Shown piece after piece: positions 15,809 through 23,397 of a stretch of DNA of 32,018 bases; the stretch's first letter is position 1; the number at the start of each line of letters is the position of its first letter. The position numbers and the translations under genes were made by a program. The DNA is taken from assembly GCA_035545535.1 (NCBI GenBank), contig DASZYF010000148.1:1-32018 (forward strand). Direction: 5' to 3'. This DNA is from DASZYF01 sp035545535 (GTDB lineage: Bacteria; Actinomycetota; Actinomycetes; Mycobacteriales; CAJCIY01). A model generated the notes under the pieces. It ran no database searches and was not told where the DNA came from. It saw nothing but the letters and a program-made list of their open reading frames with translations.

Positions 15809-16327
15809 TCAGGCGTCGTCGGGGTCCATCTGGAAGGTGAACATCTTGTCGGCGTCGATGCGGGCGTAGACGGGGCCGGCGTCGAGGAACGTGTGCTCCC
15901 AGTCATCGCCGAAGCGCGGTGTGTAGATGTCGAGCACCGTCCTGCGGAACCCCGCCTGCGCCGGGTCCTTGATGTCGATCGGCACCGCGCGCCCGTGCAC
16001 GTTGACGGCCAGGTGCTCGCCCGGCAGGTGGGTGGCGCTCACGTGCGGCCGGGCTCGGATGTGGCGGAACCGCACCGAATCGGGTGACGAGCCGAAGTAG
16101 AAGTCGCCCCGGTAGTAGATGCCGTCGACCGGCCCGTTGATCGGCCGGCCGTCGGCGGTGGACGTCGCGAGCACGAGCAGGCACATGCCCGTCAGGCGCT
16201 CCGACAGCTCCGCCGCCGACACCCGCCGCTCGGGGTCGGAGATCGCGAGCAGGTGCGCGCCGGCGCCGGCGAAGCTGCGGTCGAGCAGGTCCTGGACGCG
16301 CGCGAGGTCCTCAGATGTCTCGTGCAC
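15809..16327 (-). CDS. Pyridoxamine 5'-phosphate oxidase-like FMN-binding protein
   Basis: A 172-residue split-barrel flavoprotein. The core LVLATSTADGRPINGPVDGIYYRGDFYFGSSPDSVRFRHIRARPHVS is typical of the PNPOx-like superfamily (FMN or F420 binding), and HGRAVPIDI continues the barrel. Members reduce small substrates or handle haem and F420; the true cofactor is undecided. An N-terminal helix (SEDLARVQDLLDRSF) precedes the barrel. The frame is open to 16456, but the upstream part reads as low-complexity Pro/Ser/Arg, and the likely start is GTG 16327. That start overlaps a 27-codon remnant of another gene by 17 nt, so ribosomes ending there may restart here. Confidence 0.8.
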   Translation of the reverse strand: MHETSEDLARVQDLLDRSFAGAGAHLLAISDPERRVSAAELSERLTGMCLLVLATSTADGRPINGPVDGIYYRGDFYFGSSPDSVRFRHIRARPHVSATHLPGEHLAVNVHGRAVPIDIKDPAQAGFRRTVLDIYTPRFGDDWEHTFLDAGPVYARIDADKMFTFQMDPDDA

Positions 16328-16394
16328 GGCTGCCGGTGGTGGCGATGTCGACCCAGCAGGGGACGCGGGGTGCGTAGGACGTGAGCTCGGGCAT
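16311..16394 (-). pseudogene. N-terminal remnant of a VOC (glyoxalase/bleomycin-resistance family) gene
   Basis: From ATG 16394 a 27-codon frame reads MPELTSYAPRVPCWVDIATT, then seven unrelated residues and TGA at 16311. The first 20 residues match the usual start of actinobacterial VOC proteins (SYAPGTPxWVDLxT). A full ribosome site, AGGAGG, precedes the ATG by 7 nt. After residue 20 the similarity stops and the DNA becomes the start region of the oxidase-like gene. I read this as a deletion that removed the VOC gene and left its promoter, ribosome site and first codons in front of the next gene. It could now serve as a translated leader. Confidence 0.55.
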
Positions 16395-16436
16395 GGGGGC
16401 CTCCTGCAGGGAAGGGACGCGGGGTCGGTGCGGACG

Positions 16437-16442
16437 CTACGC
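16437..16442 (-). promoter_or_regulatory. Candidate -10 box (TAGCGT) for the oxidase-like gene and its leader ORF
   Basis: TAGCGT on the minus strand lies 42 nt upstream of the remnant ATG at 16394, in the divergent gap with the ABC exporter gene. It fits TANNNT. A TTGTGT lies upstream at a shorter spacing than ideal (13 nt), so the promoter call is tentative. Confidence 0.35.
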
Positions 16443-16494
16443 GCGCCGTCCGACACAAGGGGACACCGTCAGGTCCTTGAGGTAGACAAGAGAT

Positions 16495-19400
16495 GTGGAG
16501 GATGAGGCGGGCTGGCTGCGCCGCCTCTGGGGCTACGTCGGCCGCTACCGCGCCGGCTTCCTGATCACGTTCGGCGCGGCCCTGCTCGGCAGCCTCATCG
16601 CGACGGCCACGCCGCTGGTCAGCCGGCACGTGATCGACCAGCAGGTGCTCGGCCACCACGGCGGCGTCCGTGGGTCCATCGCGTTGCTCGTCGTGTTCGG
16701 CGTCGCCCGCTTCGGGCTCGGCTACGTCCGCCGCTGGTACGCGGGCCGGCTCTCGCTCGACGTGCAGTTCGACCTCCGCGACGACGTCTTCGCGGCGCTG
16801 CAGCGCCTCGACGGCGCGAAGCAGGACGAGCTCGAGACCGGGCAGCTGGTCAGCCGCGCCAACACCGACATCACGCTGGTCCAGGGACTGCTCGCGTTCC
16901 TGCCCAACCTGTCCGGGCAGCTGCTGCTGTTCATCACGGCGCTCGCCGTGATGCTCGTGCTCTCGCCGCTGCTCACCGTCGTCGCCCTGCTGGTCGGCCC
17001 GCTGCTCGGCGTGATCGCCCTGCGCAGCCGGCGCAGCGTGTTCCCGGCCACGTGGGCCGCCCAGCAGCAGTCCGGCGTGGTCGCCGGCGTGGTCGAAGAG
17101 GACGTCACGGGAGTCCGCGTCGTCAAGGGGTTCGGCCAGGAGCAGCGCGAGCTGCGCCGGCTCGCGGGTGCGGCCGACACGCTCTTCGCGCTGCGCATGC
17201 GGGCGGTGCGCATCAACGCTCGGTTCCAGCCCGCGCTGCAGGCCGTGCCCGCGCTCGGTCAGGTCGGGGTGCTCGCCCTCGGCGGCTGGATGGTGCTGCA
17301 CCACCACCTCTCGCTCGGCACGTTCCTCGCCTTCACCACCTACCTGTCGGCGATGTCAGCGCCGGTGCGGGTGCTCGCCGGCCTGCTCACGATCGGCCAG
17401 CAGGCCAAGGCCGGCGTCATCCGCGTCATGGAGGTCATCGACTCGCAGCCGCTCGTGCGCGAGGCGGCCGACGCGATCGAGCTCGTCGACGTCGAGGGCG
17501 TGGTCGAGCTGCGGGACGTCACGTTCGGCTACGTGCGCTCCCGCCCGGTCCTCTCGCACGTCTCGCTCCGGGTGGACCCGGGGGAGACCGTCGCCCTGGT
17601 CGGTGCGAGCGGCTCGGGCAAGTCGACGGTCTCGCTGCTGCTGCCGCGCTTCTACGACGTGCAGGACGGCAGCGTCCGCCTCGACGGCCACGACGTGCGC
17701 GACGTGACGCTCGGGTCGCTGCGCAGCGCGATCGGGGTCGTGTTCGAGGACTCGTTCCTGTTCAGCAGCAGCGTGCGCGACAACATCTCCTACGGCGTGC
17801 CCGACGCGACCGAGGAGCAGATCGTCGCCGCGGCGCACCAGGCCGAGGCCGACGAGTTCATCCGGGCGCTTCCCGACGGCTACGACACCGTCGTCGGCGA
17901 GCAGGGCCTCACCCTGTCCGGCGGTCAGCGGCAGCGCGTCGCGCTGGCGCGGGCACTGCTCACCGACCCGCGGGTGCTGCTGCTCGACGACGCCACCAGC
18001 GCCGTCGACGCGCAGGTCGAAGCAGAGATCTTCGCGACGTTGCGCCGGGTCATGCGGGGCCGCTCGACGATCCTCATCGCGCACCGCCGCTCCACGCTCG
18101 ACCTCGCGGACCGCATCGTCGTGCTCGACCAGGGGGAGATCGTCGCCGAGGGCACGTACGACGAGCTCTGGGACACCAGCCCGCTGTTCCGCATGCTGCT
18201 GTCCGGTCCGGGCGCCGACGCCGAGGGAGTCGACGCGGGCTCGCTCGAGTGCGGTGTCGGATCGGCGGATGACGGCACCGAGCACCTCGCGTGGCCGTAC
18301 GCGGTGGCCGACGAGGCCGGCGACAGCGGCCCGCTGCGGGTGGGCGCCGCGCCGGTCGAAGGCGTCCGCGGCGGAGGCGGCGGGCGCGCCGTGGGCATGG
18401 GCGGCGGCGGGCCGATGCACGGCGCGCTGATGGGCCTGCCACCCACGCCGGAGCTGCTCGCGCTCGTCGACGCGCTGCCGCCCGCGAACGACACGCCGCG
18501 CATCGACCTCGACGCGGCGGCGCAGGCCGAGCCCGACTTCGGCCTGCGCACCCTGCTGCGGCCGCTGCGCCGATCCCTGCTGCTCGCGCTGGCCCTGGTC
18601 GCCGCCGACGCCGTCGCGTCGCTGCTGCTCCCGTCCCTGGTGCGCGAGGGCGTCGACGCCGGCGTCACCAAGCACTCGCAGCACCTGCTCACCGCGGCCG
18701 CCCTCATCGCGCTCGCCGTGGTGCTGGGTGACTGGTTCGTCACGCACGCCCAGACCCGCGTCGCGGGCCGCTTCGGCGAGCGGCTGCTCTACACGCTGCG
18801 CGTCAAGACGTTCGCGCACCTGCAGCGGCTCGGACTCGACTACTACGAACGCGAGCTCGGCGGCCGGATCATGACGCGGATGACGACCGACGTCGACGCG
18901 CTCTCGAACTTCCTGCAGACGGGTGTCGCGACGTCGGTCGTGAGCCTGCTGCAGGTCGTCGGCGTGATGGTCGCGATGTTGCTCATCGACGTGCACCTCG
19001 GGCTGGCCGCGCTCACGTTCCTGCCGGTGCTCGCCGTCGCGACGGTCCTCTTCCGCAAGCGCTCGTCCGTCGCCTACACCGAGGCCCGGGAGCGCATCAG
19101 CGCGGTCAACGCCGACCTGCAGGAGAACCTCTCCGGCGTCCGCGTCGCGCAGGCCTTCACGCGCGAGGAGCGCAACACCGCGCACTTCCGCCGGCTCGCC
19201 GACGGCTACCGGCAGTCGCGCCTGCGGGCGCAGCGGGCCATCAGCCTCTACTTCCCGGGCGTCGAGATGCTGTCCGAGATCGCGGTCGCGGTCGTGCTCG
19301 GCGTCGGTGTCGGTCGCGTGCACTCGGGAGCGCTCACGCCGGGCGCGCTCGTCGCGTTCCTCATCTACATCGACCTCTTCTTCTCGCCGGTGCAGTCGCT

Positions 19401-20277
19401 GTCGCAGGTCTTCGACGGCTACCAGCAGGCCGAGGTCGGGCTGAAGCGCATCCGCGAGCTGCTGCGCACGCCGACATCCACCCCGCCGGCGGAGCACCCC
19501 GTCGCGCTGCCGCCGCGGCTGTCCGGCGAGCTCGTGCTCGACGACGTCTCGTTCCGCTACGCGGGCACGCGGCAGGACGCGCTGTCCCACGTCTCGCTGC
19601 GCATCCCTCCCGGGCAGACCGTCTCGCTCGTCGGCGAGACGGGCGCGGGGAAGTCGACCCTCGTCAAGCTCGTGGCGCGCTTCTACGACGTCACCGGCGG
19701 CGCGGTGACCGTCGACGGCGTCGACCTGCGCGAGGCCGACCTCGAGCAGCTGCGGCAGCGCCTCGGGGTGGTGCCGCAGGAGGCGTTCCTGTTCACCGGC
19801 ACCGTGCGCGACAACATCGCCTACGGCCGGCCCGACGCCAGCGACGCCGAGGTGGAGCAGGCGGCCCGCTCGGTCGGTGCGCACGCCATGGTGCTCCGCC
19901 TGCCCTATGGCTACCTCACGCAGGTGGGGGAGCGGGGCCGGTCGCTGTCGGCCGGTCAGCGGCAGCTCATCGCGCTCGCGCGGGCCGAGCTGGTCGATCC
20001 CGAGATCCTGCTGCTGGACGAGGCGACCGCGGCGCTCGACCTCGCGACCGAGGCGGCCTACAACGCGGCGACCGTCGCCATCGCCCGCACGCGCACGACG
20101 CTCGTCGTCGCGCACCGCCTCACCACCGCGGCGCGCGCCGACCGGGTGGTCCTGCTCGACCACGGGCACGTCATCGAGGACGGATCACACGACGAGCTGC
20201 TCGCCGCCGGTGGTGCGTACGCCGCGCTGTGGGCGGTCTACTCGGGCACCGGCGGCGACGCGGTCTTCGTCGGCTGA
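16495..20277 (+). CDS. Fused heterodimeric-type ABC exporter (two membrane plus two ATPase domains)
   Basis: A 1260-residue protein made of two complete exporter halves. Half 1: membrane domain ~15-330, ATPase with Walker A GASGSGKST (K376), signature LSGGQ (474-478), Walker B LLLDD (D498, D499) and H-loop AHR. A Gly-rich linker (~570-685) follows. Half 2: membrane domain ~686-970, Walker A GETGAGKST (K1053), signature LSAGQ (1151-1155), Walker B LLLDE (D1175, E1176). In ATPase 1 the catalytic Glu is Asp, and the signature it would face, that of half 2, is also altered. This gives one degenerate and one active ATP site, as in heterodimeric multidrug exporters. It probably exports lipids or hydrophobic drugs. 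Start GTG 16495; a TAGACA hexamer lies 6 nt upstream. Confidence 0.93.
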   Translation: MEDEAGWLRRLWGYVGRYRAGFLITFGAALLGSLIATATPLVSRHVIDQQVLGHHGGVRGSIALLVVFGVARFGLGYVRRWYAGRLSLDVQFDLRDDVFAALQRLDGAKQDELETGQLVSRANTDITLVQGLLAFLPNLSGQLLLFITALAVMLVLSPLLTVVALLVGPLLGVIALRSRRSVFPATWAAQQQSGVVAGVVEEDVTGVRVVKGFGQEQRELRRLAGAADTLFALRMRAVRINARFQPALQAVPALGQVGVLALGGWMVLHHHLSLGTFLAFTTYLSAMSAPVRVLAGLLTIGQQAKAGVIRVMEVIDSQPLVREAADAIELVDVEGVVELRDVTFGYVRSRPVLSHVSLRVDPGETVALVGASGSGKSTVSLLLPRFYDVQDGSVRLDGHDVRDVTLGSLRSAIGVVFEDSFLFSSSVRDNISYGVPDATEEQIVAAAHQAEADEFIRALPDGYDTVVGEQGLTLSGGQRQRVALARALLTDPRVLLLDDATSAVDAQVEAEIFATLRRVMRGRSTILIAHRRSTLDLADRIVVLDQGEIVAEGTYDELWDTSPLFRMLLSGPGADAEGVDAGSLECGVGSADDGTEHLAWPYAVADEAGDSGPLRVGAAPVEGVRGGGGGRAVGMGGGGPMHGALMGLPPTPELLALVDALPPANDTPRIDLDAAAQAEPDFGLRTLLRPLRRSLLLALALVAADAVASLLLPSLVREGVDAGVTKHSQHLLTAAALIALAVVLGDWFVTHAQTRVAGRFGERLLYTLRVKTFAHLQRLGLDYYERELGGRIMTRMTTDVDALSNFLQTGVATSVVSLLQVVGVMVAMLLIDVHLGLAALTFLPVLAVATVLFRKRSSVAYTEARERISAVNADLQENLSGVRVAQAFTREERNTAHFRRLADGYRQSRLRAQRAISLYFPGVEMLSEIAVAVVLGVGVGRVHSGALTPGALVAFLIYIDLFFSPVQSLSQVFDGYQQAEVGLKRIRELLRTPTSTPPAEHPVALPPRLSGELVLDDVSFRYAGTRQDALSHVSLRIPPGQTVSLVGETGAGKSTLVKLVARFYDVTGGAVTVDGVDLREADLEQLRQRLGVVPQEAFLFTGTVRDNIAYGRPDASDAEVEQAARSVGAHAMVLRLPYGYLTQVGERGRSLSAGQRQLIALARAELVDPEILLLDEATAALDLATEAAYNAATVAIARTRTTLVVAHRLTTAARADRVVLLDHGHVIEDGSHDELLAAGGAYAALWAVYSGTGGDAVFVG

Positions 20278-20310
20278 CCGGGGGCGCGTCCGATCGGGTG
20301 CCGCGCGGCA

Positions 20311-20316
20311 TAGGTT
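20311..20316 (+). promoter_or_regulatory. Candidate leaderless -10 box (TAGGTT) for glnE
   Basis: TAGGTT ends exactly 6 nt before the glnE GTG at 20323, in the 45-nt gap after the exporter gene. The TANNNT-N6-GTG layout suggests that glnE has its own leaderless promoter in addition to read-through. A GAGGGG just before the GTG could instead be a ribosome site for the read-through message. Confidence 0.45.
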
Positions 20317-20322
20317 CGAGGG

Positions 20323-23300
20323 GTGAGCTGGCCGGCGGAGCACCCGCGGGGCTCGTCGCTGCCGACCCGGCTCGCCCGGCTCGGCTTCAGCGACGTGACG
20401 CGGGCAGCGGCATCGGTCGAACGGCTCGGGCTCGGCAACCCCGACGACGACGGCGCCGAGCTCGTGCTCGGCGACCTGGCCGCCGCCGCGGATCCCGACC
20501 TCGCGCTGGCCGCGCTGGTGCGGATGGCGGAGGCCGAGCCGCACCACGGCAAGGACCTGCTGTCCGGCCTGCGCTTCCACACCGGCCTGCGCGAGCGGCT
20601 GCTCGCCGTGCTCGGCGCCAGCACGGGCCTGGGTGATCACCTCGTGCGGCACAGCGAGGACTGGCGGCTGCTGGCCGACGACGCCTCTGTCCTGTCCCGG
20701 CCGAGCGCCTACGGGCTGCGGCACCGGCTGCTCACCGCCGTGGGTGCCGACCCCGATGCGCCGATCACCTGGGGCACCGGCGGTGCGACGGCGGCGTCCG
20801 GGTGGCAGCACGCCGAGATCCTCGACGCGCTGCGCATCGAGCACACGCGCGCGCTGCTCTCGATCGCCGCCCGCGACCTCACCGGGATGATCCCGCTCGA
20901 CGACGTCGCGGCCGAGCTGGCCGACGTCGCCGCGGCCGCGCTCGACGCCGCCCTCGCGGTCGCCGCCGCCGGCCTGCCGCGGGTCGCGACGCCGTGCCGC
21001 ATCGCGGTGATCGGCATGGGCAAGTGCGGCGGCCGTGAGCTCAACTTCGTGAGCGACGTCGACGTCGTGTTCGTCGCCGAGCCGTTGGAAGGGGCAGGCG
21101 GTGATGCGGGGGAGCAGGCGGCGCTGCGCACCGCGACGGCGCTGGCCACCGGACTCATCCGCGCCTGCTCGGCGATGTCCCGCGAGGGCCGGCTGTTCCC
21201 CGTCGACGCGGCTCTGCGCCCCGAGGGCAAGGCCGGGCCGCTCGTGCGCACGCTCGCCAGCCACGAGGCCTACTACCAGCGCTGGGCGCACACGTGGGAG
21301 CTGCAGGCACTGCTCAAGGCCCGGCCCGTCGCCGGCGACCTGGCGCTCGGCGCGGCCTACGTCGAACGCATCGCCCCCCTGGTCTGGACCGCGGCCGCGC
21401 GCCCCGACCTCCCGGCCGAGGTGCAGGCGATGCGGCGTCGGGTCGAGGCGACGCTGCCGAGCGCCACCGCCGAGCGCGAGCTGAAGCTCGGCCCGGGCGG
21501 GTTGCGCGACGTGGAGTTCGCCGTGCAGCTGCTGCAGCTGGTGCACGGCCGCGCGGACCCGAGCGTGCGCAGCGGATCGACGCTGACCGCCCTCCAGCAG
21601 CTGTCGGACGGCGGCTACGTCGGCCGGGAGGACGCCGAGCAGCTCGCGGCCGCCTACCGGTGGCTGCGCACCGCCGAGCACCGCCTCCAGCTGCAGCGCC
21701 TGCGCCGCACGCACAGCGTGCCGACCGCGGAGCACGACCTGCGCTGGATCGCGCGCGCGATGGGCTTCCGCGGCGACGCGCGGCAGACCGCGGTCGAGGC
21801 GTTCGACGCCGAACGTCGCCGGCATGCCGTCACCGTGCGGCGGCTGCACGAGAAGCTCTTCTACCGGCCGTTGCTCGGCGCCGTCGCGCAGCTCGGCAGC
21901 GACGAGGCGCGCCTCACGCCGGCCGCCGCACGAACGCGTCTGCAAGCCCTCGGCTACGCCGACACCAACGCCGCGCTCGCCCACCTCACCGCGCTCACCA
22001 GCGGCGTGAGCCGGAGGGCCGCGATCCAGAAGACCCTGCTGCCGGTGATGCTCGGCTGGTTCGCGGAGGAGGCGGACCCCGATGCCGGGCTGCTCGCGTT
22101 CCGCCGGGTGAGCGACGCGCTCGGTGACACGCCCTGGTACCTGCGCTGGCTGCGCGACGAGGGAGCGGTGGCCGACCGCCTCGCGCACCTGCTCGCCCGC
22201 TCGCGCTACGTCTCCGACCTGCTCACCCGCGCCCCCGAGGGCATGCGCCTGCTCGACGACGCGACCGGCAACGAGGAGCTCAAGCTGCGCGACCGCAGCG
22301 CCCTCACCGCCGAGCTGCTCGCCGCCACGCAGCGCAGCGAGGAGTGGGAGCAGGCGGTCGCGGTCGCCCGGGCGCTGCGCCGGCACGAGCTCCTGCGCAT
22401 CGCCTGCTCCGACCTGCTCGGGCTCGTCGACCAGGACGCCGTCGCGACCGCGCTCACCGACTGCGCGGCCGCTCTCGTGACCGCGGCGCTCGACACCGCC
22501 GTGCGCAAGGTGGAGACCGAGCAGCGCGGCCCCCTGCCCGTGCGGCTCGCGGTCATCGGCATGGGGCGCTTCGGCGGGGGCGAGATGGGCTATGCCTCCG
22601 ATGCCGACGTGGTGTTCGTGCACGACGCCAAGCCGGGCGTGAGCCAGAGCGATGCGGCGGCCGCGGCCAACGCCGTCGCCGAGGAGGCCCGTCGGCTGCT
22701 CGCGCTGCCCGCGCCCGACCCGCCGCTGACGCTGGACCCGGGGCTGCGCCCCGAAGGGCGGCAGGGCGCGCTGTCCCGATCGCTCGAGGCGTTCGCCCGC
22801 TACCACGCGCAGCGCGCGCTCGTGTGGGAGCAGCAGGCGCTCCTGCGGGCCGCCCCGATCGCCGGCGACGACGCGCTCACGGCGACGTTCCTCGAGCAGG
22901 TCGCCGACGTGCGCTGGCCGTCCGACCTCACGGCCGAGGACGAGGTCGAGGTCCGCCGCCTGCGCACCCGCGTCGCCTACGAGCGCGCCGCGCCCGGCCT
23001 GCCGCCGCGCGAGCGGTGGCGGGACGTCAAGCTCGGCCCCGGCGGCGTGGCCGACGTCGAGTGGGTCGCGCAGCTGCTGCAGCTGCGGCACGCGCACGAG
23101 CTGGCCGAGCTGCGCACCCCGCGGACGCTCCCGGTGCTCGACGTCGCCGCCCGTGAGGGGCTGCTCGACCCGGACGCGGCGGCGATCCTCGCCGACGGCT
23201 GGCGCACCGCGACCCGGCTGCGCAACGCGATCGTGCTGGTGACCGGGAAGCACGTCGACGTGCTCCCCACCGACCAGCGCGCGGCGCGCGGCGTGGCCCG

Positions 23301-23397
23301 GGTGGCGGGGGAGCGAGTGCTCGACGGGTGGCGGGAGCAGGCCAAGACCGTGCGATCCGTCGCCGACGACGTGCTGTCGGGCAAGATCGGGCGGTGA
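20323..23397 (+). CDS. glnE: Bifunctional glutamine synthetase adenylyltransferase/deadenylyltransferase
   Basis: A 1024-residue GlnE of usual actinobacterial length with two nucleotidyltransferase modules. The N-terminal module has GMGKCGGRELNFVSDVDVVFV (residues 231-251, metal Asps D245 and D247) and by family precedent removes AMP. The C-terminal module has GMGRFGGGEMGYASDADVVFV (from 746, D760 and D762) and adds AMP to a tyrosine of GlnA1-type glutamine synthetase. Each module is followed by a helical domain (KLGPGGLRDVEFAVQLLQL and KLGPGGVADVEWVAQLLQL). It tunes ammonia assimilation to nitrogen status. The GlnA2 in this window lacks the target tyrosine, so the substrate must be encoded elsewhere. 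Its stop overlaps the next gene as GTGA. Confidence 0.96.
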   Translation: MSWPAEHPRGSSLPTRLARLGFSDVTRAAASVERLGLGNPDDDGAELVLGDLAAAADPDLALAALVRMAEAEPHHGKDLLSGLRFHTGLRERLLAVLGASTGLGDHLVRHSEDWRLLADDASVLSRPSAYGLRHRLLTAVGADPDAPITWGTGGATAASGWQHAEILDALRIEHTRALLSIAARDLTGMIPLDDVAAELADVAAAALDAALAVAAAGLPRVATPCRIAVIGMGKCGGRELNFVSDVDVVFVAEPLEGAGGDAGEQAALRTATALATGLIRACSAMSREGRLFPVDAALRPEGKAGPLVRTLASHEAYYQRWAHTWELQALLKARPVAGDLALGAAYVERIAPLVWTAAARPDLPAEVQAMRRRVEATLPSATAERELKLGPGGLRDVEFAVQLLQLVHGRADPSVRSGSTLTALQQLSDGGYVGREDAEQLAAAYRWLRTAEHRLQLQRLRRTHSVPTAEHDLRWIARAMGFRGDARQTAVEAFDAERRRHAVTVRRLHEKLFYRPLLGAVAQLGSDEARLTPAAARTRLQALGYADTNAALAHLTALTSGVSRRAAIQKTLLPVMLGWFAEEADPDAGLLAFRRVSDALGDTPWYLRWLRDEGAVADRLAHLLARSRYVSDLLTRAPEGMRLLDDATGNEELKLRDRSALTAELLAATQRSEEWEQAVAVARALRRHELLRIACSDLLGLVDQDAVATALTDCAAALVTAALDTAVRKVETEQRGPLPVRLAVIGMGRFGGGEMGYASDADVVFVHDAKPGVSQSDAAAAANAVAEEARRLLALPAPDPPLTLDPGLRPEGRQGALSRSLEAFARYHAQRALVWEQQALLRAAPIAGDDALTATFLEQVADVRWPSDLTAEDEVEVRRLRTRVAYERAAPGLPPRERWRDVKLGPGGVADVEWVAQLLQLRHAHELAELRTPRTLPVLDVAAREGLLDPDAAAILADGWRTATRLRNAIVLVTGKHVDVLPTDQRAARGVARVAGERVLDGWREQAKTVRSVADDVLSGKIGR

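Noticed and set aside
17356..20169. A 937-residue open frame on the minus strand
   Set aside because: It lies fully inside the ABC exporter gene, has an Arg/Asp/His-rich shadow composition and no recognisable domain; it is a by-product of high GC.
20185..23253. A 1022-residue open frame on the minus strand
   Set aside because: Antisense to glnE, whose motifs are unambiguous; the antisense product is Arg/Gly/Glu-rich and resembles no protein.
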